Notes: generated by a model not told the origin, from the sequence alone. DNA of 64,000 nt from Sphingobacterium sp. UT-1RO-CII-1 (GCF_026711005.1 NZ_JAPPVJ010000004.1:186001-250000), one strand, 5' to 3'; counted from the first letter of the stretch, positions 51,221 through 61,026 are shown. Numbers and translations are program-made.

Positions 51221-51937
51221 ATGCATTTGTTTTATACCGCTGCTATTGAGCCGCAACATAAAGACTTTATTCTTTGCGAGGATGAAAGCAAGCATGCGAT
51301 TCGCGTTTTAAGACTCGTAACTGGTGATATTGTGGGATTGGTTGATGGACGTGGGGGCTGGTATACAGCAGAGATCATTGATCCGCATCCTAAGCGAACA
51401 GTGCTCAAGATTTTGACTGTTAAAGAATCTTTTAATAAGTTAAATTATGATTTACATATCGCAATAGCACCAACAAAGAGTATCGATCGGATAGAGTGGT
51501 TTTTAGAAAAAGCAACAGAGGTTGGTATTTCTGAGATTACCCCATTGTTGGTTGAACATTCGGAACGTAAAGAAGTGAAGTTAGATCGCCTTAATAAGGT
51601 GGTGGTTTCTGCGATGAAACAATCATTGAAAGCTTATTTACCGAAAATTAATCCGCTTATCTCTTTTTCTGAATTTTTAGTACAGCAGGAAACAACATCT
51701 GCTGTTAAAGTTATTACACATTGTGCCGAAGGAGAGAAAAAATTTTTGAATAAAGTTTGTCCGGCAGGCGGGAAGTATCTGGTGCTTATTGGCCCTGAGG
51801 GAGACTTTTCGACAGCAGAGGTAAGCAAAGCTTTAGCAATGGGGTATTTGCCTGTTTCTCTTGGCGAGAGTCGTTTACGCACAGAGACAGCTGCTTTAGC
51901 CTCTTGTATAGAGTTGTCTCTTGTTAATAGGTCGTAA
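51221..51937 (+). CDS. rsmE: 16S rRNA (uracil-1498-N3)-methyltransferase
   Basis: 238 residues. N-terminal PUA-like domain (about 1-70, with CEDESKHAIRVLRLVTGD) and a C-terminal SPOUT domain with a trefoil knot: IAIAPTKSIDRIEWFLEKATE, KYLVLIGPEGDFSTAEV and the knot loop SLGESRLRTETAALAS, where Gly and Arg contact S-adenosylmethionine. The enzyme methylates N3 of U1498 in 16S rRNA. It ends 5 bases before the stop of the convergent DUF3299 gene. Confidence 0.96.
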   Translation: MHLFYTAAIEPQHKDFILCEDESKHAIRVLRLVTGDIVGLVDGRGGWYTAEIIDPHPKRTVLKILTVKESFNKLNYDLHIAIAPTKSIDRIEWFLEKATEVGISEITPLLVEHSERKEVKLDRLNKVVVSAMKQSLKAYLPKINPLISFSEFLVQQETTSAVKVITHCAEGEKKFLNKVCPAGGKYLVLIGPEGDFSTAEVSKALAMGYLPVSLGESRLRTETAALASCIELSLVNRS

Positions 51938-51942
51938 GCTTT

Positions 51943-52425
51943 TTATTTTATTAATACTGCGTCTATAATCTGTATTTCAGCATTTCCCTTTAGTGGTTCT
52001 GGATTAAACTTCATTTTCCCTTTAACTTTAATAGGTTCTTCTGTGAACTTTATGGATCCGTTTTTCATGAAAATTTCGACCATGGGCGGAATGCCGTTAC
52101 TTCCACAGAACATGCACTGCATTACAGGGAGTACGGATAGCATGAATGTACTGTGCGTACGTCCGCTATTTAAGGGGACTAAATACCCTGGGAGTTCGAC
52201 TTCTTTATTTTCCAAGGCCTTTAGGACAGGTGGGTAGGTTGGGGTATATACTTTTTTATTTCCTTCTACAGTTACCTTGTACATCATTTTGTCAATAGCT
52301 TCCCAAGTGCTGTTCATCATTGGTGTATGATCAGGTACGTCCATTTCAGGGAATTGACCTATTTGTGCTTTTGCTTGTCCTATAGTAAATAGAGCTATGA
52401 TGAATATTAAAATTTTATTTTTCAT
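51943..52425 (-). CDS. Secreted DUF3299-family protein
   Basis: 160 residues with a signal peptide (about 1-20, ending KAQIG). The DUF3299 pattern is seen as VELPGYLVPLNSGR, then FMLSVLPVMQCMFCGSNGIPPMVEIFM with a CxxC pair (cysteines about 110 and 113), cut here to LPVMQCMFCG. Such proteins are encoded with an ABC permease and ATPase, as in the zinc-responsive PA4063-PA4066 cluster of Pseudomonas aeruginosa (from memory). It starts one base after the permease stop. A role in periplasmic metal handling is inferred. Confidence 0.78.
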   Translation of the reverse strand: MKNKILIFIIALFTIGQAKAQIGQFPEMDVPDHTPMMNSTWEAIDKMMYKVTVEGNKKVYTPTYPPVLKALENKEVELPGYLVPLNSGRTHSTFMLSVLPVMQCMFCGSNGIPPMVEIFMKNGSIKFTEEPIKVKGKMKFNPEPLKGNAEIQIIDAVLIK

Positions 52426-52426
52426 T

Positions 52427-53779
52427 TTATTTATCTGCTAATATTGTCGATATTGTTGTGCTATATGCCTTTAATGCGGGTAGCAATGCCGCCAAAATGC
52501 CGATTATGCATGCAGCTAAAATAATAAATATTTCTTTTGTATTCCAGGATAAGGCCTCGATGAAATCTGCGGTTTCACTTGTTTGCTGGTTAATTAGGTA
52601 TAGAGCAGTATGACCAATTATTAATCCGATTATAGCGCCTATTGCAGTAATAAACAATCCTTCTAATAGAACTAAGGTAAATAATTTTGTTTTCGATGCG
52701 CCCATAGATCGCATGATAGCTAAGTCATATTTGCGTTCTTTTAATGCATTGTATAAACTAATGAATACACTAAATCCTGCAATAAACATGATAATATAAG
52801 CTAATGCGCTTAAAGAGTCCAAACCGACTCCCATTAGCGAGAATAGGCGGGTGCTTTCAATAGCTGGTGATGCAGCTTGCATGTCTGTAGATTGGTTGAC
52901 AAGGCGGGGTATGATGCCCATTGCTGCAGGGGAAGCATACTTGATAAGCAGTGCTGTTATTTCGTTTCCTCTGGCTCCTAGTATATCATCTCCTATATTT
53001 TTAACAAAAATATCATTTGGTTTTTCACTTACATATTCTTCATGTTGATCTTCATGGTGGTTATGTTGGTGATCATTATGATGATGGTGCTCATCGTGAG
53101 GCGGATGATTAGAGTTATGATTATGTTCTTCATTATGGTTATGATCATGGTTGTGATCTTCATGGATGCCATGTACGTCCCAAACGCTTTGAAGATTGCA
53201 GAGGATTAAATTATCAACAACAGAGTTAGCGTTTTCTAAAATACCAACAACTTTAAATGGATGTTCGTCGTGTATGTGTCCTTCGGCAGAAAGCCCATGA
53301 GCTGTATGAAATTCGTCGCCAATTTTTAGTTTTCTTTTTCGGGCTACTTCACTTCCTATTAAGGCTTCATAATTTTTATTCCAAAATTGACCTTCTGCTA
53401 TATGTAATTCATATAAGTTTAAATAAGATGAGTCGGTTCCTATTAAACGATGCCCTTTATAGTTATCTCCCAATGAAATAGGGACAGCTAAGTCTATGAA
53501 TGGGTTGTTGGCTAGTTGGTTGGCCTCCGCCAAAGTAATATTTCCAGTAGGGTTATCTACATGGTAAAGAGAGCTTAGAATAAGTTGTAGAGGACTTCCT
53601 TTAGCACCGACAACAAGATCAATATTTTTTGTGTTGTTTGTTAGTTGCTTTTCAAACGTATCTCCAGTAATATATATTACACATAGTATAGCGACACCAA
53701 AAGCTGTTAATAGTATGCTTAATAGGGTGGAACCAATTTGTTGTGTTATGTTTTTCCAAACGAGCTGTATGGTATTCAT
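52427..53779 (-). CDS. FtsX/MacB-like ABC permease with a histidine-rich loop
   Basis: 450 residues with the four-helix MacB/LolE/FtsX architecture: one N-terminal helix (about 20-40), a large periplasmic domain and three C-terminal helices (about 320-440, with FISLYNALKERKYDLAIMRSMG and GAIIGLIIGHTALYLIN). The periplasmic domain has an insert at about 205-255 in which about half of the residues are His, mixed with Asp, Glu and Asn. Such stretches bind Zn2+, Ni2+ or Co2+. Together with the ATPase and DUF3299 genes it forms a probable metal-linked exporter or lipoprotein-handling system. Confidence 0.88.
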   Translation of the reverse strand: MNTIQLVWKNITQQIGSTLLSILLTAFGVAILCVIYITGDTFEKQLTNNTKNIDLVVGAKGSPLQLILSSLYHVDNPTGNITLAEANQLANNPFIDLAVPISLGDNYKGHRLIGTDSSYLNLYELHIAEGQFWNKNYEALIGSEVARKRKLKIGDEFHTAHGLSAEGHIHDEHPFKVVGILENANSVVDNLILCNLQSVWDVHGIHEDHNHDHNHNEEHNHNSNHPPHDEHHHHNDHQHNHHEDQHEEYVSEKPNDIFVKNIGDDILGARGNEITALLIKYASPAAMGIIPRLVNQSTDMQAASPAIESTRLFSLMGVGLDSLSALAYIIMFIAGFSVFISLYNALKERKYDLAIMRSMGASKTKLFTLVLLEGLFITAIGAIIGLIIGHTALYLINQQTSETADFIEALSWNTKEIFIILAACIIGILAALLPALKAYSTTISTILADK

Positions 53780-53782
53780 ATT

Positions 53783-54421
53783 TTATAATTGATAAAAGGT
53801 ATTGAACTGATCTTTTAAGCGCTTGTCATGCGTGGCAATAAAAAGTGTAGAACCGTAGTTATCTGCGATTTCAAATAGCATTTTTATAACTAGACTTGTA
53901 TTTGTGTCGTCTAAAGATGCTGTTGGTTCATCGGCTATTAATAGGGCAGGCCGATTAATAACTGCACGGGCTATTGCTACACGTTGTTTTTGACCTCGAC
54001 TTAATTGATTGGGTAAGCTTTTCCCTTTATCAGCGAGCTGTAAATCATTTAAGACTTGTGTAATGTGGGTTTCATCTATTGCATTTTTAGCCAAACTTTG
54101 AGCGAGTTTGATGTTTTCGATAACCGTTAGATTTTTCAATAAGTGTGCTTCTTGAAAAATCATACCCATATTTTTAGCTCTAAAGGCATCTAGAGCAGAG
54201 TCTTTAAGTTTGTATAGATTTTCACCTAATAGAGTGACTTGCCCTGTCGTTGGTTTTGATAGGCCACTTAGTAAATTCAGTAGTGTTGTTTTTCCTGTCC
54301 CCGAATCGCCCAATAGCAAACTATGTTGCCCTTTTTCCAGATTTATTTCAGGGAAGGTTAGCTGTGCAGCATTAGTATACTGATAGGTTAAATCTTGTGC
54401 AGATAATACCGTGTTTGACAT
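53783..54421 (-). CDS. ABC transporter ATPase (LolD/MacB type)
   Basis: 212 residues, one nucleotide-binding domain. Walker A HSLLLGDSGTGKTTLLNLL, Q-loop MGMIFQEAHLLKNLTVIENI, signature LSRGQKQRVAIARAV (Arg instead of the common Gly at the third position), Walker B LLIADEPTASLDD and the H-loop in LFIATHDKRL. It energises the permease encoded 3 bases downstream. First gene of the three-gene leftward operon. Substrate unknown; the histidine-rich permease and DUF3299 partner point to metals. Confidence 0.93.
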   Translation of the reverse strand: MSNTVLSAQDLTYQYTNAAQLTFPEINLEKGQHSLLLGDSGTGKTTLLNLLSGLSKPTTGQVTLLGENLYKLKDSALDAFRAKNMGMIFQEAHLLKNLTVIENIKLAQSLAKNAIDETHITQVLNDLQLADKGKSLPNQLSRGQKQRVAIARAVINRPALLIADEPTASLDDTNTSLVIKMLFEIADNYGSTLFIATHDKRLKDQFNTFYQL

Positions 54422-54668
54422 TGAAATTCCTTTTGTTGCAAAATACCAACTATTATTATAAGATGGAAGAAATAGATTGATTATTATCTACATAGCCATT
54501 CTTTAATCGTATGGTTGTTTTTAGTTGGCTTATGTTAATTATGTGTTAAGTTTTGCCGTTAAAAAAGGGTGTATGTTCATTGATTTTTAATGATTATATA
54601 ATATAGGTTCAATGCTAGGTTAACATGTACTCGGTTTCTTTGCATTAGATAAAATTAAACATAACATC

Positions 54669-55904
54669 ATGAAAAAATTATTTCTACCCGTTTTAAGTGC
54701 AGTTGTCATCAGTATTACTTCTGTAAGCTGTTCTGACAAAAAAGATCCAATCGGTCCTGACACTGAAATTCCAAATGAAGACGGATTAGTTGTTAAAAAA
54801 GGTATTATCAAAAGTAACGAAACGTGGACAGCAGACAAGGTTTATCTTTTAGATGGTCGTGTTGTTGTTGATGAGGGGGTTACTTTAACTATTGAGCCTG
54901 GAACTATTATTAAAGCTGAAAACGGACAAGGTTCTAATGCTACTGCATTAATCGTCGATCGTGGTGCTAAGTTAATTGCTAATGGTACTGCAGATAAGCC
55001 AATTATTTTTACGGCTAAACTTGACGGAATCAAACGTGGTGAGAAAGCTAGTACACTTAAAGTAACAGATGCAGGCCAATGGGGAGGGGTTATTATGTTA
55101 GGTAATGCGCCTATTTCTGTAGCAAACGCTGAAGGTATTGCTTATATCGAGGGAATTCCGGCAGGACAGTCTTATGGTGAATATGGAGGTAAGAATCCAA
55201 CAGATAATTCTGGATCATTAAAGTATGTTTCTATTCGTTTTAGCGGTGTAGCTTTAGAAAATAACAGCGAAATCCAAGGTTTGACCTTAGGGGGAGTTGG
55301 TAGTGGTACTACGATCGAAAATATCGAAATTTTTTCTAATAAAGATGATGGAATCGAGTGGTTTGGAGGTACTGTAAATGTGAAAAATGTATTGATTTAT
55401 GGTCAGGAGGATGATGGTCTAGACATTGATCAGGGTTATTCAGGTACTATTGACAATGCGTTGGTTATCCAAACTAAAGAGTCTGATAGTGCACTTGAAA
55501 TTGATGGACCAGAAGGAAATGCTAAAGGAGCATTTACATTAAAAAACATCACAATTGATATGAACAATCTACCAGGCAAGCGTATTGCTGACTTCCGTGA
55601 CGGTGCAACCGGTATGTTAGAGAATATCTACGTTAAAAACATTGTTGATGGAAATGTTGTTCGCATGAATGATGACAAATCTATTGAAACTTTAAATTCA
55701 GATGAGTTGATATTTAAAAACTGGGAGCTTGTTTTGCCAGAAGGAAAAACTGTTGAGCAGTTGTTTACAGTACATAAAGAAACACAGGTTAAAGCTGACG
55801 CTACTAAGTTTACTAACCATGCAAAAGGTGTGAAAGAAAGTGCTTTGGGTGCTGATGTTAAGGTTTTTGACTGGACTTTTGCAAAAAGTTTAAGAGTATT
55901 TTAA
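54669..55904 (+). CDS. Beta-helix lipoprotein paired with a TonB-dependent receptor
   Basis: 411 residues with a lipoprotein signal (lipobox SVSC, Cys21) and a short Asp/Glu/Pro-rich linker. The rest has right-handed beta-helix character: DEGVTLTIEPGTIIKAENGQ, then DRGAKLIANGTADKPIIFTA, repeated Ile/Val ladders and WFGGTVNVKNVLIYGQEDDG. Proteins of this layout (sometimes mis-annotated as multidrug transporters) accompany a TonB-dependent receptor in many Bacteroidota. It probably binds the receptor's ligand at the surface. The ligand is unknown. A terminator separates it from the receptor gene 180 bases later. Confidence 0.8.
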   Translation: MKKLFLPVLSAVVISITSVSCSDKKDPIGPDTEIPNEDGLVVKKGIIKSNETWTADKVYLLDGRVVVDEGVTLTIEPGTIIKAENGQGSNATALIVDRGAKLIANGTADKPIIFTAKLDGIKRGEKASTLKVTDAGQWGGVIMLGNAPISVANAEGIAYIEGIPAGQSYGEYGGKNPTDNSGSLKYVSIRFSGVALENNSEIQGLTLGGVGSGTTIENIEIFSNKDDGIEWFGGTVNVKNVLIYGQEDDGLDIDQGYSGTIDNALVIQTKESDSALEIDGPEGNAKGAFTLKNITIDMNNLPGKRIADFRDGATGMLENIYVKNIVDGNVVRMNDDKSIETLNSDELIFKNWELVLPEGKTVEQLFTVHKETQVKADATKFTNHAKGVKESALGADVKVFDWTFAKSLRVF

Positions 55905-55940
55905 TACTGGAGAATTTAATAATCATACATAACCATATAT

Positions 55941-55987
55941 CCATCATCCAAATTGTACCTATCGTTTGATTTGGGTGATGGTTTTTT
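55941..55987 (+). terminator. Terminator between the beta-helix lipoprotein and the receptor
   Basis: CCATCATCCAAA (55941-55952) and TTTGGGTGATGG (55970-55981), 12 bp with one wobble, then six T. It may be partly leaky and set the ratio of the two products. Confidence 0.8.
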
Positions 55988-56084
55988 GAAGTGGTTGCTT
56001 TATATTCCTTATTACGAACTAAGCGAATAACCAATCACTTACTACGATAATCTAACACGAAACACAAACAAAATCTTTTCATAA

Positions 56085-58907
56085 ATGAATAAGTATTATT
56101 CTTTTTGGTTATTATTCTTTTTTATAGCGCCTGTTATGTTATTTGGACAAACAGGACGTATCACAGGTGTTGTTAAAGATGCCGGTTCTAATGCTTCTTT
56201 ATCAGGAGTAAGTGTTGCTGTAGTAGGAGGTGCACAGGCTACCAGTACTGATTTTGAGGGAGCTTATAGTTTTGACTTACCCACAGGCACCTACACTCTT
56301 TTATTTAGCTATGTAGGTTATGTAAGTCAGGAGATTACAACGATTAAAGTTGATGGAGGAAAAGCTGCTTCTGTTGATGTTACTTTGTCATCTTCATTTG
56401 ATGAATTGGATGAGGTGGTCGTTTCTGTGTCCGCACGTAAAAATACAGAACAATCTATTTTAAATATGCAGAAGAACTCAGGCGTCGTGATGGACGGTCT
56501 TTCTTCACAAGCGATTAAACGTTCGGGCGCAAGTGATATTGCATCAGCTGTGAAAATTGTTCCAGGCGTATCTATTCAGGAAGGTAAATATGTATATGTT
56601 CGTGGGTTAGGCGACCGTTACACGAAGTCTATTTTGAATGGTATGGACCTTCCAGGTTTGGACCCCGACAAGAATACAGTACAGATGGATATTTTTCCTA
56701 CAGGTGTGTTGGAGAATATCATCGTGATGAAATCAGCATCTGCTGATCTTCCTGCTGACTTTACAGGTGGTGTTGTGGATATTGTTACGAAAGATATTCC
56801 TACACAAAAACAGATGGGCATATCATTATCTTTAGGCTATAATCCTGACATGCATTTTAAAGATAATTATGTGGGCTACAAAGGTAGTGGTACAGATTTT
56901 TTTGGGTATGACAAGGGGAAACGATCTATGCCCGTTACAAAAGATTATAATATTCCTTCTCCTGTGTTAGAGAGCAATAGACCAGCCGTCGAATATGTGA
57001 CTCGTTCTTTTGACCCAACAATGGGAGCAGAACGTAAGAAAAATAATTCACCTGATATGAGTCTTTCGTTTGATTTCAGCAATCAATATAATGTTGGAGG
57101 TAACAAATTAGGTGTGATAGGTGTATTGAATTATAAAAAAGAGACTCGTTTTTATGAGGGTTTCCGTAACGGAATTTATCAAAAGCCTAATCAAACAGAT
57201 GAGAGTTCTGAACTTCGCGCAGACCGTACAACGGTGGGTGATTTGGGGGAAGAAGAAGTGCTTTTGTCAGGAATGTTGGGATTAAATTATAAAACAGACC
57301 GATCAAAGTATACGTTTAATGCATTGCATATACAGAATGGAGAGTCTAGTGCTGCGATTTATGACCAAGTTACTAGAATTCAAAACTCGAACACTACTTA
57401 CAAGCATACTTTGGATTATAGTCAACGTTCAATTACAAACTTGATGTTGGGAGGAAAGCACAGTAATGAGAATACAGATTTTATTACGGAGTGGAAAATT
57501 TCTCCGTCATGGGCTAAGGTAAAAGATAAGGATGTTCGTCAAACTACATTTGTTCGTGAAGGAGATAAGTTTGTTATGAATACAGATGCAGGTCTTCCAA
57601 TGCGTATTTGGAGAAATCTAGATGAGGTGAATGCGGTTGCAAAGGTAGATTTTACTAAGAAATGGAACCTATTTGAACGTGACGCTTCTTTGAAGTTTGG
57701 TGGTTTGTATAGCTACAAGCAACGTGATTATGGAATTCATAATTATACGATTAACTTCCGTGAAAACGATACAGGCGCGCCAAATGGTGATCCAAATAAG
57801 ATTTTAAATGAGGAGAATATCTACTCGGCAAATGCTGATCAGGGTTTTTATATACAAGGGGAATACGAAGCAGCAAATACGTTTGATGCAAAGCAACATA
57901 CTGCCGCAGCGTACGCATCTGTGGAATTGAAGCCTTGGGAGCAGGTAAAGGCAATTATTGGTGTTCGTGCAGAGCAATATACTTCATTTTTTACGGGGCA
58001 GAACGTCGCTAGAGATGTTTACGATAATGTGAAGACTATAGATGATCTGGACTTTTTCCCATCGTTGAACCTGATTTATACGCCTATTAATAATCACAAT
58101 TTACGTGCTTCTTATTCCAGAACGGTTGCTCGCCCGTCATTTAAGGAGTTGTCGGTTGTTCAAATTTATGATCCATTAACGGATACAAGATTTTTGGGGA
58201 ATTTGGATTTGAAATCAACCTATATCAATAATGCTGATATTCGTTATGAAATATTTGCTGATCGTGCTCAAATGTTTGCTGTAAGTGGTTTTTATAAAAA
58301 ATTTAAAGATCCGATTGAGTTACAATCTTATTCAGATGCTGCGCCGACAAATATTACGGCAAGAAATACGCCTTCGGCAAATGTGTACGGCGTGGAAGTG
58401 GAAGGTCGTAAACACTTTGGTTTTATCTCCGAAGGTTTGCAGGATCTAAGTTTTAATTTAAATGTCACAGTTGTGAAATCGGAAATTGAAATGAGTGATA
58501 ACGAATTTAACGCAAGAAAGTCATTTGCTCGTCCTGGTGAAGAAATTGAGAATAAACGTGATTTACAAGGTCAATCACCCTATTTAATTAATACAGGTTT
58601 AATGTATAATTCTTCCGAGAAAGGCTTTGAAGCCGGAATGTTCTATAATGTTCAAGGTAAGACATTGGAAATTATTGGTTTTTCGAAGAACTCGGATGTT
58701 TTTGCTAAGCCTTTTCATAGTTTGAATTTGAATTTAGCTAAAAAGTTAGGTGCTAATTTTAGAGCAGGTACCGTTAGTGTTAAAGTAGATAATTTGTTAG
58801 ATAGTAAACGGCAGAGTGTATACGAATCTTTTGGTGCAGCTGATCAAATTTATTCGGAACGCCTTTACGGGCGTCGGTTTACTGTAGGGTATAGCTTTAA
58901 TTTTTAA
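56085..58907 (+). CDS. TonB-dependent outer-membrane receptor
   Basis: 940 residues. Signal peptide (about 1-21, ending LFGQ), carboxypeptidase-regulatory-like domain (about 24-105, GRITGVVKDAGSNASLSGVS), plug (about 120-240, with KYVYVRGLGDRYTKSILNGM, DIFPTGVLENIIVMKSA, and LPADFTGGVVDIVTKD) and a long barrel with NHNLRASYSRTVARPSFKEL and a C-terminal FTVGYSFNF. It is not of the SusC subtype and has no SusD partner. It transports an unknown ligand together with the beta-helix lipoprotein upstream. Confidence 0.95.
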   Translation: MNKYYSFWLLFFFIAPVMLFGQTGRITGVVKDAGSNASLSGVSVAVVGGAQATSTDFEGAYSFDLPTGTYTLLFSYVGYVSQEITTIKVDGGKAASVDVTLSSSFDELDEVVVSVSARKNTEQSILNMQKNSGVVMDGLSSQAIKRSGASDIASAVKIVPGVSIQEGKYVYVRGLGDRYTKSILNGMDLPGLDPDKNTVQMDIFPTGVLENIIVMKSASADLPADFTGGVVDIVTKDIPTQKQMGISLSLGYNPDMHFKDNYVGYKGSGTDFFGYDKGKRSMPVTKDYNIPSPVLESNRPAVEYVTRSFDPTMGAERKKNNSPDMSLSFDFSNQYNVGGNKLGVIGVLNYKKETRFYEGFRNGIYQKPNQTDESSELRADRTTVGDLGEEEVLLSGMLGLNYKTDRSKYTFNALHIQNGESSAAIYDQVTRIQNSNTTYKHTLDYSQRSITNLMLGGKHSNENTDFITEWKISPSWAKVKDKDVRQTTFVREGDKFVMNTDAGLPMRIWRNLDEVNAVAKVDFTKKWNLFERDASLKFGGLYSYKQRDYGIHNYTINFRENDTGAPNGDPNKILNEENIYSANADQGFYIQGEYEAANTFDAKQHTAAAYASVELKPWEQVKAIIGVRAEQYTSFFTGQNVARDVYDNVKTIDDLDFFPSLNLIYTPINNHNLRASYSRTVARPSFKELSVVQIYDPLTDTRFLGNLDLKSTYINNADIRYEIFADRAQMFAVSGFYKKFKDPIELQSYSDAAPTNITARNTPSANVYGVEVEGRKHFGFISEGLQDLSFNLNVTVVKSEIEMSDNEFNARKSFARPGEEIENKRDLQGQSPYLINTGLMYNSSEKGFEAGMFYNVQGKTLEIIGFSKNSDVFAKPFHSLNLNLAKKLGANFRAGTVSVKVDNLLDSKRQSVYESFGAADQIYSERLYGRRFTVGYSFNF

Positions 58908-58925
58908 GTTTAGATTTTTCAAGAA

Positions 58926-58963
58926 AAAAAAGCCGTAGCACTTAAAATGTTACGGCTTTTTTT
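58926..58963. terminator. Bidirectional terminator after the TonB-dependent receptor
   Basis: AAAAAAGCCGTA (58926-58937) and TACGGCTTTTTT (58951-58962), perfect 12 bp with a 13-base loop, T run to 58963. It also serves the leftward transglutaminase-like gene on the other side. Confidence 0.9.
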
Positions 58964-59015
58964 ACTATTTATTTTATTGATATAAACAGTAAATGATTTA
59001 CATATTATTTGTTTG

Positions 59016-60203
59016 TTATGGTACGTAGTGATATACTACTTCATATAATTGGTCTTTGTGTTGTTTGGATAACTGTCCTATATTAAGATTCTCCGCTTGG
59101 GGCGTCGGCTCGCAAACAGTGAAGTATTGACCTTCGTAAAATATACTTTGACCTATTGGTTTATCAAACTGTATGGCCATGGTGACATGTGTTGGGTAAC
59201 GCAGTGTTATCATGGGGAGGTTGTAAATCTCTTTGACCAGATAAAAGAATAATGCTACGCGGTCATCACAGTCACTAGCTTCAGCACTTAGAGTTGCTTC
59301 TGGAGAAAAACGTTTTTCTTTTCCAAAGGTTATCCAATCATCTTCGTAGAGGAATGCTTTTCTTGTGAAACGCATGAGGTAATCAACACCTTTTTCTATA
59401 CTTAGGTTTTTTACCTTCTCTACGAGTTGCGGTATCAATGATTGATAGGTCCGTTCACTCATAGGAATATTGAAATAGGTTTCGAAATCGACTATAGGGT
59501 AGTTTTTAAAAAGAGTGTTAATGTCTTGGTTTATTTGTAAGTTGAATTTGTATGTTTTTCCTTTATAGTTGAAAGCTACTTTCTTTTCTTCATACTTATC
59601 CGCCTTTAGGGTAGGCATGTTGGTTATTTTATAACTAAAAGCATTTTTTGCTTCTGGAATTTCAAAGTTGATTAACGAATAAGGCTCATTGATTTTAAAC
59701 AATTCGTTGTAATCATGGTGGTTTAGGCATATAAAGATGTCATTTCCTAGATTGAAAAATGGAAGGTCTGAAATGTCATCGTTTGTGCGGACATACATGA
59801 TGATTTGTTCATCGCGGCTTGCTAAACGAGCATCGTAGCCCGATTTATTAAGTAGGAACCATTTAAAAAGAGTATACCGTAAGTAATTCTCTTTTTTCGG
59901 ACTTATTCTTTCAGCAACAGCACGCACAGTTTGGTAGAATAACCAGTCATTTAATTGTTGTTCTGCTTTATAATCTTGTATTGTTTCTATTAATGGTTGA
60001 TAATTTGTTGCACTTATTCGGTCATAAAAGGCTTCTACTGTGTTTCCCGAAGGTTTTGTTGTAAATTGGAATTTAAAAGATGGCTCAATGTTAATTTGTA
60101 AAGGGGTGTTGAATATGTTTATTGTATCAGTCACAGTATTGGCATTTGTCACCGTAAGATAGGGTGCAAATATTATAAATACGGTGATTAAAACGATTTT
60201 CAT
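59016..60203 (-). CDS. Secreted transglutaminase-like protein
   Basis: 395 residues with a signal peptide (about 1-21). The C-terminal third is transglutaminase/cysteine-protease-like: Cys in SAEASDCDDRVALFFYLVKE, His in LRYPTHVTMAIQF and an acidic residue in YFTVCEPTPQ, giving a plausible Cys-His-Asp/Glu triad. The N-terminal two thirds are mostly beta, of no known family to me. It probably acts in the periplasm, perhaps cutting or joining peptides. It has no co-directional neighbour. Confidence 0.72.
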   Translation of the reverse strand: MKIVLITVFIIFAPYLTVTNANTVTDTINIFNTPLQINIEPSFKFQFTTKPSGNTVEAFYDRISATNYQPLIETIQDYKAEQQLNDWLFYQTVRAVAERISPKKENYLRYTLFKWFLLNKSGYDARLASRDEQIIMYVRTNDDISDLPFFNLGNDIFICLNHHDYNELFKINEPYSLINFEIPEAKNAFSYKITNMPTLKADKYEEKKVAFNYKGKTYKFNLQINQDINTLFKNYPIVDFETYFNIPMSERTYQSLIPQLVEKVKNLSIEKGVDYLMRFTRKAFLYEDDWITFGKEKRFSPEATLSAEASDCDDRVALFFYLVKEIYNLPMITLRYPTHVTMAIQFDKPIGQSIFYEGQYFTVCEPTPQAENLNIGQLSKQHKDQLYEVVYHYVP

Positions 60204-60312
60204 AATCTAAATTTAATAAAAAGTTATTGTAATATTAACATTGGGTTGGTTTTATGATAATGGATATGTTATTTTTTATTGCTACTCGACAAACAGGTTT
60301 CTGTGTCTTAAA

Positions 60313-60320
60313 TATATTTG
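60313..60320 (+). promoter_or_regulatory. -7 box of the ECF sigma factor gene
   Basis: TATATTTG, a perfect TAnnTTTG, 68 bases before the ATG at 60389. No clear -33 element. Confidence 0.45.
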
Positions 60321-60388
60321 CGAATATGTTAAGAATACAAAAAAATCATTATATTGGTCAAAACTAAATAATAAGTAAAACCAAATTC

Positions 60389-60949
60389 ATGATATCATCT
60401 GGGGAGGATATAGCATTGCTAAGAGCCATTATATCGGGTAATGAACTTGCAATCCGAATAATTTATGAGCGTTATTCTAATCGAGTTTATAAATTGTCTC
60501 TTGTTTTGTTAAAAGATACGGGCTGGAGCCAGGATGTTGTTCAGGAAGTTTTTATTAAGTTCTGGAATAATAGGCAAACTCTAGATCCAGATGGCAATGT
60601 TTGGAGCCTTCTCTATGTAATTACTAAGCGTACTGCTTTAAATAAGTTACGGGATATAGGTAAGTCTAATTCGAATTTTGAAAAGATATGGGCTAATATT
60701 TCTTATGTAAGTGATAGTGTACATGAAGAATTTATTGCGAAAGAACTATCAGATCGTTTAGATTTCTTTTTAGATCAGCTCCCGGAACGTCAGCGTGAAA
60801 TTTTTAAACTAAGTCGAGAACAAGGGTATACACACCAACAAATAGCGGTGCAATTAGGGATATCTCCGAATACGGTGAAAAACCATATTGTACAGGCGCT
60901 AAAAGTTATACGCAAGTATACCCAGGAAACTGAGTCTTATTTTTCTTAG
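60389..60949 (+). CDS. ECF sigma-70 factor (FecI-like)
   Basis: 186 residues with sigma region 2 (about 25-90, YERYSNRVYKLSLVLLKDTG and QDVVQEVFIKFWNNRQ) and region 4 (about 125-180, LPERQREIFKLSREQGYTHQ, QQIAVQLGISPNTVKNHI). Regions 1 and 3 are missing, as is usual for ECF factors. It is the partner of the FecR protein encoded next and should activate the following TonB-dependent receptor when the ligand binds that receptor's STN domain. The gap to fecR is 185 bases and holds an inverted repeat. Confidence 0.95.
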   Translation: MISSGEDIALLRAIISGNELAIRIIYERYSNRVYKLSLVLLKDTGWSQDVVQEVFIKFWNNRQTLDPDGNVWSLLYVITKRTALNKLRDIGKSNSNFEKIWANISYVSDSVHEEFIAKELSDRLDFFLDQLPERQREIFKLSREQGYTHQQIAVQLGISPNTVKNHIVQALKVIRKYTQETESYFS

Positions 60950-61026
60950 CGTTTTTTGTCCTATTGTTTGGAGTCTATGATTTCGTTTTGACTTTCTATT
61001 TATATAGTTGTGGCTTTATTGTTAAA

